A stretch of DNA of 64,000 nucleotides. Source: Albifimbria verrucaria (lineage: Eukaryota > Ascomycota > Sordariomycetes > Hypocreales > Stachybotryaceae). Of the stretch, positions 23,959 to 36,565 are shown in pieces. Position 1 is the first letter of the stretch. Each line of letters begins with the position of its first letter. The stretch is from NCBI GenBank assembly GCA_020081605.1, contig JAHREC010000045.1, forward strand, positions 558,001 through 622,000, given 5' to 3'. Position numbers and translations under genes: made by a program. The notes beneath the pieces were generated by a model. That model saw nothing but the letters and a program-made list of their open reading frames with translations, was not told the DNA's origin and made no database searches.

Positions 23959-25150
23959 TTTGGTTACAAATGTTGCAATAGTGACAGTGGTTCGATCTAC
24001 TCGCGTTTTTGCGCAGTCAAATGAACTGAGGATCTTAGATCAGGAGCTTCGTTTCTCATACAATATTATTGAAAAATATATATTCATCCGGTTAAAAGAC
24101 CCAATTCCTTTCTCACCTTATGGCAACATTTGACTACCGGCATTGCTAGTGCTTGTCGGTAGATACTCTCAATAGATTGCGGAACCACAAAGATAGTAAA
24201 GATCGGCGTCGCGTTTCCTTGGCCCCGGCAGTTGTCCAGATGACTTGAAGGTATTTATAATAATATAAACGGGGATCAATTTATAAAATTCACTAAGAAA
24301 GTATTCGTTGGTATAAGAATAACTTGTTAGAGCCGAGTGCCTAAATCTGGGGACTCCGCACATCTCTATCGAATGGCCAATCTGGGAAAAGTAAAGCATC
24401 TTCTGTGGAAGGTAAGGCGTATAATTCAGCCAGAAAGATATTTGCCTCTGATATTACCCCTAAGCCACATTGTAGTTGATCCTTGCTGTTCACAGTCTCG
24501 TGTATATTAAAATGAGCCACCTACTCCAAGGCTCAATGCATGTCGGTGCAATCATCATCTCTTATAATAGCCTATTCTCATATATCGCTTGTATCTTTCG
24601 GCTCTTCGGACAGAGCAAAGGAAGGAACCTAATGCCAATGGTAACTACCAACTTTTGCGCTCAAACATATCTTGGCTGTCCACGTCCGGAGAATCCGATG
24701 TTGATCAGTGCGAATAATCGTATATGTTCATTTTGAGCACAAAAGGTGGCGAAGCCCATTTCTTGTGGTTTAAAAGAGTGTCTTCGTTCTCAGAACCCAA
24801 TATCTTCTCGTACCAGCCAAGAGGATCAGTTATAATCATGGCTTATCGAGGTTGAATTTACAGACCAAATCACACCATATCAGGAAGCTCGAGTAGACGT
24901 TGTTAGGATGTCGATACTTGACATCAGTGTAGACGAGAGTCCCTTATATCGGAATGTCAATATTTTGCAGACATGTATAAAAACTTTGCTTCAGGTAAAG
25001 CATATCTTTGCGCGGTGTGAAATAAAGCACGTCAAGTTGTTTTGGGTTGGGGTAACAACAAGCCCTTTATCGTGAAAAACAGCATCAGTCAATATTATTC
25101 CCAAGTAAAATTTGTTATAAACACTCTATTTTACTCCGCTGTTAAAATTC
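23959..25150. other. Intergenic, no gene recognised
   Basis: About 1.2 kb, AT-rich. Short open frames at 23921-24133, 24169-24399 and 24476-24736 lack signal peptides, domains or consistent codon use. Confidence 0.6.
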
Positions 25151-26040
25151 TCACTTCCTAGATACTGATGGAGTGGTAGTCGGAGTTGCGGGAGCGGTGG
25201 ATTGTGGAGGGTCGCTTGAGCCGCCGTCTCCGTCGTCTGAACCACCACCCTTGACAACTTGAGCTTGCACAATTTGGCCTGCTTTGTTGAAAACAATATT
25301 TACAAGCGCACTCAGCTCTGAATACTCATAAGTCTTCTGCAAGAGGCCATTCGGTAATGTCTTTTCTTGTCCCGTGAAAGTCATGTTCTGCTGATAATTC
25401 CCGATGATGGTGCTAACAGCATTTCCACCACCACTAACAACTTCCTGAACAATGTTGCCCAGATTGTCAATCAAGAACTTCAATGTAGTATCGCCCTGGG
25501 TGATTGAGCCGAGAAGACCATCTACCGCACCAATGACGCCTTCAACGATGTCTCCCACAGAGTCAAGAAGGTTGATCAGTGCTGGGTTCAAGTCAAGCGA
25601 AGCCAGTGTTCGGTTAACTATCTCGACAAGGTGGCCTAGCCGAACGACTAATTCGAGTTCTGCCTCCACATCGGCAATGGTGATGTTAACTTTTTCGATA
25701 CCGATCTGGATACCGGCGTTGAGTTGAACAAGCCGCGCAACGTTGGCGTTAAGGTTAATGTCTGCGCGGAGATTGTCAACGTCTAACTCGATGCGCCCGA
25801 CTGAGAGCTCCGGGACTTTGAGATGAACATCTGGAGGGCCTAGTGGTGAGCTGGTTGTCGTGCTAGAACCGCCGCCCCGGATGATGTGGCTGTTGTACCG
25901 CCAGCGTTTCCAGAAGATGATGTTGGAGCTATTGAGACACTCTCTGATATTGAAAGCGGTTCTGTAGAATCAGGTACCTGCGCCGTAACTAGGCTGACAA
26001 GGCGAACGAGCACCAAAGCTCGAAAGAGGTGGATTTGCAT
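25151..26040 (-). CDS. Secreted protein of unknown function, paralog of the gene at 26794 (one frame break)
   Basis: The start at 26040 gives a leader (MQIHLFRALVLVRLVSLVTA) consistent with a signal peptide, then a Ser/Gly/Thr-rich linker. The frame slips at the CCCC of 25875-25878 (one C missing on the plus strand), after which VPELSVGRIELDVDNLRADI continues to the stop at 25151, about 297 residues. The body is built of alternating hydrophobic residues with repeated Leu/Val/Asn patterns (INLNANVARLVQLNAG; LASLDLNPALINLLDSV; VEGVIGAVDGLLG). A QxNMTFTGQEKTL segment has a counterpart in the neighbour. The C-terminus is Gly/Ser/Thr-rich. No enzymatic motif. I know the pattern from other ascomycete secretomes but cannot name a characterised family. 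Confidence 0.7.
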
Positions 26041-26793
26041 TTTGAACGATATATCAATGGCAAAGCAAAGCCAAAGAGGATGTATTGACAAAACAGAAAT
26101 GTTCGTGCGATATATCGGGGCTTCAATCTAAGGCAGACTCTGCAACCTTCGACCCAACCGTGAACAAGATGGGGCACACGGGTTTATGCCGTGGGTCCAA
26201 TTCACCGATCTTGGAATTAGTGCTCCCATCTCGTTTCTAATTACCTGCCGCGTCTAACCTGGGGCTTATCTGGATTGTCTTATACCCCATAACATTCTTC
26301 CACTAGCGCAGTAATGTTACGAAAACCTGATTTCCATGTCACAAAGAAATTGCCCATCTTTTGATAGGGCGATCGAGCAAGATCGGATTGGTGCATGGAC
26401 GCCACGACTGGGGGTCGTCTGAAATTCCTCAGCAACAGCCACTGATATGCTCCACACGGATAAGATGAATATGATCACCCCTGCATGCTACAAGGATGAC
26501 CGTCCTCGGTTAAGGTGGGAACATGGCTTTCTTCCATGTCAACAGCGTAACTGCCTTGGCTAAGACGACAAGTACCTTGCAGCATTGCAACTTGGTTCGT
26601 CGAATGGGCATCATTTATCCATCTCTTTGGAAGTTTTGCTCCGCCGCAGACCATGCATCTTAAACTTGGCTATTCCTTGAATTGGGGAAAGAGCCAGACT
26701 CTTTGATTGCCAGCCACTGTCCACTTCCGAACTTGCGGGCTTGAAATTTTCTGGTGGTATCTCAACCTCTACCCATCAGCGTCACGTTCCATC
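26041..26793. promoter_or_regulatory. Divergent intergenic promoter of the secreted-protein pair
   Basis: About 750 bp separating the divergently transcribed paralogs at 25151-26040 and 26794-27704. It presumably holds both promoters. No motif could be defined by eye. Confidence 0.5.
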
Positions 26794-27704
26794 ATGAAGC
26801 ATTGTCTTGCGCTGAAGGCATTAACTGCCGCCTACCTAACAACTTTGGTCCTTGCAAAAGGAGATGGTTACTATGGCTATCGACTCTCTCGACGAGGAGA
26901 TGATGAGTCGGCTATATACGAAACCGAAGGCACTACCAGCGGAATCGCACCATTAAACGAGGAGCCTGATGTTTATCTCAACGCGTCCGTTTCCGTAGGC
27001 GAGATCTCAATTGAAGTCAAGAACATCACGGCCAAAATCAACCTCGATGCAAAAGTACTCAATCTGCTCAACTTCAACGCTGGGGTCGATGCAAGTATAG
27101 ATCGCGTTAAGCTTGGCATCTACAACGTCACAGCCAGAGTAGAACTCGAAGCCCGCCTTGGAAACATCCTGAGCATGGTTGATGATGTTCTCACAAGCAT
27201 CGATCTGAACCCAATCATCGCCACGTTAGGTGACGGGCTATCAGACATTGTGGATGATGTCGGGGAAGCTGTGGGTGGGGAGCAGCAACGGAAGAAGATG
27301 CAGAGACTTTGAAGAAAAGAGATCTTGCGTTCAGATTAGAGAATAATATTCTCTATTCTATCAACGATTTCTCTGGTTCTGCACACACAAATCGCGTTTT
27401 GGCCCAGAACGGATCTCTTTTCGACGTGTTCCTCAATAATCAAGGTGTTGAGCGGCGGAGGAAAGTTGTCGGTTACTACAGTCGCGATATGGATTTTACA
27501 GGCCATAATAGAACCATATCTGTGGGTGGTAAAGTGACGGAACTTGAGCTGCAGTATTTGTATGAGCCGTACAAAGGTCTGAGTGCTTACTGTAACATTT
27601 ACACAGATACAAGTGGGCGTGTTCTGCGAACAAAAATCGTTGCAGAAGCTGAAGGCGGAGGAGCGGCAACCATCTCAAATGACGAGGAAATAAAGTTAGA
27701 GTAA
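26794..27704 (+). CDS. Secreted protein of unknown function, paralog of the gene at 25151 (one frame break)
   Basis: Signal peptide MKHCLALKALTAAYLTTLVLA, then an acidic linker and a domain clearly related to the divergent neighbour: ISIEVKNITAKINLDAKVL, FNAGVDASIDRVKLGIYNVT, ARVELEARLGNILSMVDDVL and TSIDLNPIIATLGDGLSDIV align block by block with it. One base seems missing at the GGGG of 27277-27280, after which the frame runs through NNILYSINDFSGSAHTNRVL and DMDFTGHNRTISVGGKVTEL to the stop at 27702-27704. Corrected length is about 303 residues. Several NxS/T sites suggest N-glycosylation. Function unknown; likely extracellular. Confidence 0.72.
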
Positions 27705-28787
27705 ATGAGAGTATGGGTTTACATTGCCTGTAACAATGGAGTTAAATGTTGAGCAATAGCTTAATTAATTTAATGCATAGTCTCAAAGCCAGTATTCCTT
27801 GATGCACCCTTTTCCTATTCCACATATCTAATATCAACGCGCTAGTGCTTTGATATCACTCAACCAGAATTAATGGTAATTTATTCATTGATAGATATCT
27901 GTTTTCCACCTAATTTGATCACATAAGTCTCAAATGTCGCTTCGGCCGTATGTTACAGTCCGCAATGTTAAGCAGTCAATCTTAAATGTCCGCGAGGGCA
28001 ATCTAACAGCTGTGACTCAATCTACTGCATCCGATATTAGTACAGCCTCTACAGGATCAGTAATTACTGTTGTAACACAGACGCACACGTATATACGTGT
28101 TGGCAAGTTACCTCAAGAGAGAGTAGACTTCTCACTGGATATGGATGACATGTAAAAGCCAGCAACAAAGTGATATGGCAAGGTGGAGTGCGCTACTGCA
28201 AATATGTAGCCGCAAATTCGGATTGCGCTTTGAAGGACAATGGTTAGTGAAAGCAAAGATTCTCTTGTATATGATAACTCTGTGGCTTATTGATTCTTTG
28301 CAACTTTCTGGGTTGTGAACAGCTAACACACCATAACCAACTAGCGGAAGAAATACCATAGCGTTTTTATCTGACAAGTTACTATGCTTATTCAATTTTG
28401 ATCAGTTTCGTTGCACTGCCATCATTTGCCCAAGCTGAAGCTTGAGATCAGTGTAGTGGTAAAGTAAGATCTCTAGATCGAAAAGTCACATCATCAATAA
28501 ACTCTCCACTCAAGCAATGAATGGATGTCCCAGACTCGGCCAGTTGATTTGAAGAAGAGTCACTGAGCTGGAAGGTTTGTTTTGGAAACGATGTCTTGCT
28601 CATTGTGCCTTATTGTGTCCATATCATACGTTAAATGCCTTATTATTTCAAGAGCATTTCCTCAACAAGCCCAAGGACTCTACATGATTAAAGTCACCCG
28701 CCTTTTAATCATTAGAATATGAGAAATCCTCCCGGCTATAGTATCATATCTTGAACGATAAGAGAAAAGAAATATGCTGTCTGCTCC
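27705..28787. other. Intergenic, no gene recognised
   Basis: About 1.1 kb. A 73-codon open frame at 27934-28155 is Thr/Val-rich but has no signal peptide, domain or intron support. I do not annotate it. Confidence 0.55.
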
Positions 28788-30194
28788 TTAGCTCTTACCA
28801 CCTGTGTCCTTGGAGTTCAGTGCGATATCCTCCTCCTGTACATGAGTAAAGCTTGGAGGTGGGTCACTTTCAGGTGGGGGTTGAATCCATGAGTCAGATC
28901 TCGCATTTAGAGATGGTGCTGCAGTGTACTGTTCGTGCATTCCATATGGATCGATAGAATCAAGTACGCGAACCGGCGACCAACCCCGATCTTGGCAATC
29001 TCCTCGGCAATTTCGATCTTCACTTCCCATTCAAGCATGTATGTATGTCGGAAATTGTATGTCTCGGTAGACGGATAGACGTTAAGTGAAAACGGTGATC
29101 GCTGTCCCACAGGACCATGGTACCCGAACCGTAAGTTGATCAGCTCTCCAACATTAAGGGGCGGTAGGTCTGCTGAACTTGGAATATAAATCGGATCCGC
29201 TGGTGATAGTTTACTGTTCGGTGCTATCATGTCGACCTTCTTCCTAGTGTCGTCCTTGTGAACCCCAGAATTCCCATCGGCACGACCCTCAGTGGTGGAT
29301 TCAAGACTCAATTGTAGACTTGCTAATCTCACTTTCTGGGAATATGTCGAAGTATTTCGCTCGAGGTCTTCCAATTTGGTAGTACTCGCAGCATAACTGC
29401 GATAGGCTTGGTATGATTTTGATGTGTGAGGCCCGGTGGTTCGAGTTGTATAATGGTTGGAAGTCCAATCTCTAGTTGAAACCGAAACGCGGGCACCGAG
29501 GAGGTCTGGAAGAACTTCTTCATTTTATCCTTGACTGACAACTCACTTCCCTCCATACCTGGGACAAGACGCTGGGATGCAACTCCGTACATTCGATGGA
29601 AAGTCTTGAGGCCAACATCGTGAATTGGGGGCCGTCACGATAAGTTCTCAGTGTGAAAGGTAGTGTAGCATTATAGGTTCCTTGTGAGTCCCCATGCCCG
29701 TCAATTTGCAAAGTAGCTTCCAACCAGTACTCGACAAAGGCCTCCAGCCTGGTTCCAAAAGACTCTATAGTCGATGGCAAGATTTGTCGAGCCACGCTTT
29801 CCCGATCTAAAGGCAGGTAGCTTGAATGATTCGTCGATGATAATCTAGGTGGAACGTGAGTAGGTATAGTGATCGCAAATGCCCAAGAAACGGGCTCTCC
29901 ACCCTCAGGAAGATGCACTGGCCCATCGTATAGGGTTTGACTGGATTGGGTCTCATTGATCAGCTGGAAGCATGACCTATACGTGGTTGAGTTATTGCTG
30001 TTATTGAAAGAGTCTATTTTCACTTTTGCCCGCCCACAAAGTTTTAGGGCGACATGAACATGCGGGCTCACGACATGGTGCTTGCGGATAACGTGACCAA
30101 TAAGTGTGTCGCCAGGGCTATAAGACTTTTGCGGTCCTGCACCTTCAAGCTCGATGGCCAAAGTTGCATTGCTCTTAAGCCAGGTGAGAGGCAT
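28788..30194 (-). CDS. Fungal arrestin-like protein (several frame breaks)
   Basis: The N-terminal half (LAIELEGAGPQKSYSPGDTL, IGHVIRKHHVVSPHVHVALK, LCGRAKVKI) and DGPVHLPEGGEPVSWAFAIT match the arrestin_N beta-sandwich found in many filamentous-fungal proteins. Reading on requires frame changes near 29590, 29345 and 28985, each about one base. They join KFFQTSSVPAFRFQLEIGLP, RLASLQLSLES and YMLEWEVKIEIAEEIAKIGV to the tail SPVRVLDSIDPYGMHEQ and the stop at 28788, about 468 residues. No clear PPxY motif is visible, so a Rsp5-adaptor role as for alpha-arrestins cannot be claimed. Probable cytosolic scaffold or trafficking adaptor. Confidence 0.75.
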
Positions 30195-31615
30195 AGTTTC
30201 TGCTTGATTGAAGGTCTACAATTCCAGCGGCACTAATGCAGCCTATTGTATGGAACACGGTAGACGCTCGACTAGTTATCAAGCCATACAAATACCTCAG
30301 GGCCCACCTCCAGAGATCCTGTATGACAGTCTCACAGCCTCACTTACAGCCCCAACCACAGCCTCAATCCTGGTGGCTTAGCGACTGAAACCAGATCCGA
30401 AGCACCGTATAGAGTAGGGAACCCTGTAGTATAAATCTGCACGCTCGCGTGAGGCATATGACGCGCCTTCAATTGATTTTTACCATCCTGATATGCTCCA
30501 ATGGTCAAATCAAGTTTCCAAGCAGAATATAATGACTATAGTGTGTTGGGCGAGGAATGACCAAGATACGGCGTTTTATTTTATTTACCCTAGACTAACT
30601 TATTTTTATTACCCTCCTTATGTATATAAAGACTCCGGATTGCCTAACCAAATAAGTAAGGATAAGCAAGAATCTTTTATCCTTTTTATAAATATAATTC
30701 TTTATTTGTTAACTTATACTTCTATTAAATATTAATTAATCAAATGATATATAATACTTAATTTTACTTATTATCTTCTACAATATTATTGATTTACTCT
30801 TTTACTTATGACTGGGGTGTGGTGTTGTTTCTGTCCTAATAAAGTAGTCTATCCAACCTTGAGGAAGTCAAGAAGAGAACAAATGCATCTTTTATCTTAA
30901 ATTATAAACACAGTTTCTACTTCCTAGGTTATTTTCCTATGGAACATGAGCTAATCGCATGATGCATGATGCAGAATGTCATTTGTCACCTTCCTGGTGT
31001 TGCTGTTGTGTCCTTTAGATGACCAGTCTTGTGATCTGAGGCATGGAGTTGCCTCGTCCCCAATCAATCGTCGGATACAAACCTAAATTTCACTGTAAAA
31101 AGACAAGAATTGTATGATTTAATTGCTCTGGTAATACATATTGGAACAGATAGAAACTCCCACCAGATCAGAAGGCTGGCTTTGTATTATGCCAGCCATA
31201 ACCTCAACTGAAGATGTGGTCATTATCCCAAACGGTAGAACAAGGACATGGGTGAATTGATATTATCATGAATTTATGAGATTCAGAGAAATCATAAGAG
31301 AAGAGAAATATGAGTCCTGGATACCACTTTTACCTACCAATAATTAGTTCTACAACAATCTCCGGCACTCCAAATTTGGTCAAACCCCTAGCATACATTG
31401 AAGGTCTTGTCGTAGAAGTGGAAATCAAGCCCGTACAGGCATACAGTAGGTCATTCTCATCGCCTTGGGTCATTTTTGTTTAAAACTCAGAATATTCATT
31501 TATTTACTAACATGCTAAAATTAATAAATGAAAGTTGAGCTTTGCTGCAACCTCCTCCCCTCCAACTTGAGTAACTGAAGAAAAACACAGAAACTGTCCG
31601 GTGTCAAGTCGAATA
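30195..31615. other. Intergenic with an AT-rich block
   Basis: About 1.4 kb between the arrestin-like gene and the GST 3' end. From about 30570 to 30800 the DNA is strongly AT-rich with repeated TTA/TAA words. This is compatible with a decayed, RIP-mutated element, but no terminal repeats or coding remnant are recognisable. Confidence 0.5.
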
Positions 31616-32391
31616 TCAATCTATCGAAGACATGATCTTAAACATCAGTAGTTTCTTCCCAGGAAGCCATTGAGGGGCCAAAGTTTTTATTGGCTCCGGG
31701 TATTCAACTCGTTCCCGCATGGATTCTCTCTGTCCGAACATTTCATAGAAGCCTTGTAAGGGCGATAGCTCCTGTCCTATGAGCAGGTTCATGCCGTATA
31801 GATCGTAAGCAAATTGCAGTGTAGACATTAGAACGCAATCCGCAATCGATATTTCCCTGTCTTTGCCAGGCTCAGCACCTGCTTCATAATACTTTGCAAG
31901 AAGCTTGAGATTCTTGGTGCAGGATTCGAGGGCTAATTTTGCAGTGACGGGACTCGTTGTCTCCATTCCCACGAACAGCCTCGATCCTTTATGACATGCG
32001 AAGCTGAATTGGCTCGTCATCTCGTCAGCAAGAGATAGTATGTCCCTTGTACGAGCACGCTGCTCTGCGGTTTCACCTCGCATGGTTTTGTTTCGGGCAC
32101 TTTCTCCTAATTTTTCTGCCAATCCTGCTTCGGGTCTGGCTTCTCGCAGATATCTTCAAAATAGTCCAGTATGGCTATTGATTGACGAATGAGGTCTCCA
32201 TTAGGTAGGCGAAGAACGGGAAATGAACCCTTCGGAGTGTTCTCTGGACCTTCTACACCTTTCACAGTAATTTTCACGTTTGTGATCTTGATCAGTGGTG
32301 AAGATAGAAGCCCTTTCTCGGAAAGGTAAATGAGAACCCGGCGAGGGTATAAGCCCCAAGATAAAACAAATAGTTCTAATGGTGACTCCAT
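31616..32391 (-). CDS. Glutathione S-transferase-like protein (one frame break)
   Basis: The ATG at 32391 starts MESPLELFVLSWGLYPRRVL, a thioredoxin-fold N-terminus. NTPKGSFPVLRLPNGDLIRQSIAIL follows, containing the cis-proline (FPV) and the Q-S glutathione-contact pair. The all-alpha C-terminal domain begins in another frame after a one-base slip near 32128 (MRGETAEQRARTRDILSLAD, FACHKGSRLF, ISIADCVLMSTLQFAYDLYG). Corrected size is about 258 residues, normal for fungal GSTs. An upstream in-frame ATG at 32469 would add a polar extension unlike family members. It is adjacent to a P450 in the same orientation, so a detoxification or secondary-metabolism pair is possible but unproven. Confidence 0.85.
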
Positions 32392-32903
32392 ATTGAATGA
32401 GAATTTTTTATCGAATGCAATTGAGATTTGGTTTTTGTTTTTGTAATTGTTTCTTGAATTCCATCTCACGTCTCATCGTTTTATATAACTAGATCGGTAA
32501 CTTGTCGGAGACTTTCGCCCCTGTCACACCTCACTGTCATTGAATTTCTAAGCTAACTGACGCAAGTTCCACCAAATAGACTTAGTCATAATCGCATTTA
32601 AACATCATATCTACCAAGTTTCAGGAATTAGGGACATAATGAATCTGCGATAGTTTAACTACATCATCTTGTATGCCGGTCATATGGGGAATGGGTTGAA
32701 CTGAGTGAGATTGAAAGGCTGAGACCTTTGACGTATTTTTAATTGAATCAGTATGCGCGGGATAAATTTCCAAGGCGGTTGAGCATTGTCATGTTGATTG
32801 TAAAGGAATGTCAACTACATTAGGAGCCAAAACACGCCATCTGAATTAAGAGATAAATGCATGAAAGACTGGCTATTTCCACAGCTGTTGTAGAAATTAG
32901 ACG
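32392..32903. other. Intergenic, GST promoter
   Basis: About 0.5 kb between the P450 stop and the GST start. No gene or distinctive motif seen. Confidence 0.6.
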
Positions 32904-34911
32904 CTAGGCAAGGACAGTAACTTGAACCCCTTTCGAATTGATCGGCGGCTGTCCGAGAACAAAATCATGTACACGCACTACATCATTTATAGTGGTCTTA
33001 AAGAGCTGGAGCTTTGGTCCGTCTGGGCGGAAGAGTACGGCAATAAGGAGGCTGATCTCAGCCATGGCGAGACTTTGTGTCAAAAGCTTGTCAGCAATGT
33101 GGACTTGTCATCACAACCAAAGCGACCCCTTACTGCTTTCCAATGCATGCTCTGGAGCCTCTGCAGAATGGGACCCAGTTTTGTTCAAGGGCTGGATCAA
33201 TGTCGCCGATCCAACGATCTGGGATGAATTCTAAAGGGGATTTGTAAACTTTTGCATCGGTGTGCATCATGTAAGCGGCGATTCCAACAGGGACCTGGGC
33301 ATGTGTTAGCGTGAGACGCCTTCATCAACCCAATTGGCATACACCACGAGGAATCAAGTAGTTCTTGTATCTTATTGGGCCGTCTGGGAATACACGAGAT
33401 ATTGGACGCATTATTCCATAGATCAGACTTTATGATGGCATTAGTAACCCAATGTTAGAAGACAGTATTGTGGAAGATTACCGCAAAGACTCTTTCACAA
33501 TGCCTTGCAAGAGTGGTAATCTTTCCAACTCCGGCCATGACGGCACATGTCTGGGCCATTGAGCCATGGTTTCTTTTAGTTCAGCTTGTAAACGACTCAG
33601 AAGATCTGGGGATGATAAGATGTATACTGCTGCCATAGAAACAGTAGAGGCGGTTAACTCGGTCCCTGCACCAAGAAGGGTCTGCGCTTCCTTTGTAAGA
33701 CGATCTTCTGTCTTTTCGGACTCGGGTAGTTCGCTTCGTATGACTTGATGCATAAGAGACTGAGAGGATAGATCTTTGTTATCTATATTTAGCTTTTCCT
33801 GTCGAATATATTGCCTGGCTCTCTGTAGAATTGGTGTGAGTGAGGATACAACAAGGGTATGACAGATTAAACCTGCCTGAGTAAATGTGTTAAAGACTTG
33901 GCCTTGTGGGAAAGCCCACAGCAACAAGTTCTTGGGCACCAGATTTATGACACTATATGACTTCAGTCATTGCCAATAATGAACGAGCTACGACTGACCG
34001 TATTATCCATGGAAAGGGAGTATATAGCGGTGTCAATTGTGACATCTCGCGCACAATGTTGGACCTAGGGATAGAGTAATGGTTAGTTCGTATTTAAAGA
34101 TGAGGACCAGTATACAGTACCAAGCAGGAGCAAACTCAGGATCTTGAAGTAAATTTCCGTTGCCAAACTCATCACCACTGAAACAGATTGCTTCAATGAT
34201 ATCGCCAGTATAGCACGAAATAGCATGGTCAAGCCGGATACTCTTTCCTGTGCCCTTATATTCAATGATTCGAGATTCTAGCGTCATCGCTAAACTTGCG
34301 AGGACTTGCTGTTGAGATTGGATGCTTTTTCTAGACAGCCCTTTCTCAAACGGTTGCCTGCGAATTTTGTGTAAATTATGACTCCTCGTCAGGAAAAATG
34401 AGTCTATGTCAGTCAGACTTGGTACACGAAATTCGGAATATTTCACATCACCTTCGAAGTCTACGCCAGCGAGGAACGACTTGGGAATATTGGATCGTCT
34501 TTTGCTTCCTGATACGTACAGTTCGTTGTAGAAGGCTGGGTCATAGATGGAAAGCTCATGTGGATTAATTCGGATAATAGGGCCTAAGTATTGTGTTAGG
34601 ATTGACTCAATATGAGCCATTCTTCAACGCTACTGACCATACTTCTTGTGTAGCTGTGCAATGTGGAAAACCCAATTTCCATTGAGCCACCAGTCAAAGT
34701 AAAACTCATACCAACCGGTTGCAGCCGCAAGTTTTGGGCCCGGGAACGAAGCCAACGGTGAGAAAAATAAGCGATAAACAACAAGCCAAAGGTTGTAAAG
34801 GATAAGAAGAGAACCTATATGAACTAGATACATATTCACTCCAAGTTCTCTTAAAGAGAAATCATGAGAAAACATCTCTGTAAAGTCCATGCTGGAACTG
34901 CAAAGCTTCAA
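32904..34911 (-). CDS. Cytochrome P450 monooxygenase
   Basis: Heme-thiolate monooxygenase anchored in the ER. The N-terminal anchor (VHIGSLLILYNLWLVVYRLF) precedes the proline-rich hinge FFSPLASFPGPKLAAATGWY. Several short introns follow; one lies near 34643-34590 and joins KKYG to PIIRINPHELSIYDP. The I-helix motif is AGTELTASTVSM, a variant of AGxxTT. EGIVKESLR supplies the ExxR helix (read as QGIVKESLR). After two more introns, PLEFIPDRWIG and the heme loop PFCRGSRACIGK (around 33125-33090) are seen, with the cysteine ligand present. The last junction after the heme loop, near 33090-33040, does not splice cleanly and may contain a missing base. ATGs at 34911 and 34890 are both possible. 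It resembles secondary-metabolism P450s; substrate unknown. Confidence 0.9.
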
Positions 34912-36565
34912 GAGTCAACGAATACCATATGATACGATTAGATTAGACTGATGAATAATAAGCACAAAGAGGTGGAGAAGGACAAATTTGCAGTTGTTTC
35001 TGTGAAAGACCAGCAGCGCGTTTCTTCTTTTTCTTGTCGGCTGCTACCTAGCACCACATCACAGAACATGGGTAACTGGGGTAGTATAACGTCAGTAATA
35101 AGGAAACTTCATGCAACACTATCTTTTCTACGTCGTCATTGATACTAAGAATTAGGTCTCAACAGTCGAGCAGCATTGGTGCGGCTGTCGCGGTGTGTAT
35201 GTCACTTTGCTCATGATCGGCGAGTAGGTGGCGTTTTGTGACAGGTCACGTAGGAGAATCATGTTAAAACATGGTGTGTATTGACGTGTCAGCTTAATGT
35301 TGACTGAGGTATTTTTATAGCTATTGAAGGAGTAACATGGTCATATGTCAAGTAGGAGAATCTATGAAGTAGTTGTTGCTGTCAGGTTAGATAACATTCC
35401 ACGCGTTCAACAGCCATTGGCTCTTTAGCTAGGACTCGATGAGTCCAACCTCTGAAGTTTTACTTCCGTCATGCCAGCCATCCTGTATCACTTTCAGCTT
35501 TTGCCGGAAATACCCTGTCTCAAGGCACATATGCCAAATGAGTTAGTGCGAGATCATGTAGACTCAGGCCCTGGCTCTCCTCAGCTCCATGAATTGCTTG
35601 AAAAATATAGAGCTTACGTGATATGAGACAGTTGTGCAAAGAGTCTGTAATAATAAATATGATCATGATGGCTGTCAATGAAGCCACTACTGCGTGCCCC
35701 AGTGGTCCTCGAGTTGGATCATTGGTCGGCCAATTCATAGTATAACCCGAGTCCGCAAGGCCTCCTGTCCAACGTTAATGACAGCGTTAAGAAGCTTGTG
35801 CCATTGCCTGAGGACAGCAATTCATCAATTCAATTTGTTGTCCTTATCGAGGCTTCTAGAACTAGTCAGCAGCGTTGTGTCGATCAAAGTTGCGTGGTGA
35901 CCCTCGAGACAGAACCCCTGGTCTTTGGGGCCTTGACTTTTATTTATAAACAATTAAATCAAACTCTCATATGCGAACTCTTGTATCCACGACCATCATT
36001 GCTCTTTGATTCATCTCAACACAAATATAATGATGTCGCTCCCTCAACTCAAGCAATGCTGCGGTCTCAATTACAAATCACTCTTATGGGAGTTTTGGAT
36101 GAGGCCTTTAAATACAGACCAGGTCATAATATCCCAGGTATGTTCTATGACAGCGGCTTATGATCGAAACACTTCCCGCATGAGCAGATTTGCAAGGTTC
36201 ATAGCCATAACTACCGTATTGATACATGCAATACAAGTCTGTTGGAGAAAACCTTTGTTTTTAGAAATCATGATGCAAGAGCGTCCCCAGGTAGAAGCGT
36301 ATCAGTACTTTCTTGAAGACTGATATCTTTCAGCATCAAAATGTCTTAGATGAACTTTTTGTTGGTCAATTTCATGGTTCTGATAACCACTGCTGGGTCT
36401 TCTCTATTCCTTGAACATCTATATAAAATTCCAGTCGCATATTCTCTCGTCTAGTAGATTGTACAGTAATTTTGGCAAAGTTTGAGTCCATGATTTTCTA
36501 ATCGCCTGCACACCCTTCATCCATCTCAACTCTCCATTATATAAACCAGGAAATCCATCTCAGTA
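34912..36565. other. Intergenic, no gene assigned
   Basis: About 1.65 kb. Overlapping open frames around 35690-36320 on the plus strand and 35520-35738 on the minus strand show no conserved motif, signal or convincing splice structure. A degraded gene is possible, but I cannot support one. Confidence 0.5.

Noticed and set aside
27934..28155. 73-codon open frame downstream of the secreted-protein pair
   Set aside because: Short, Thr/Val-rich, without signal peptide or supporting neighbours.
32922..33234. Two plus-strand open frames of about 100 codons
   Set aside because: They are antisense to the heme-binding exon of the P450 gene, whose motifs are clear on the minus strand.
35690..36325. 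Overlapping open frames that might be a degraded gene
   Set aside because: No two adjacent segments share a recognisable family and no plausible introns join them.
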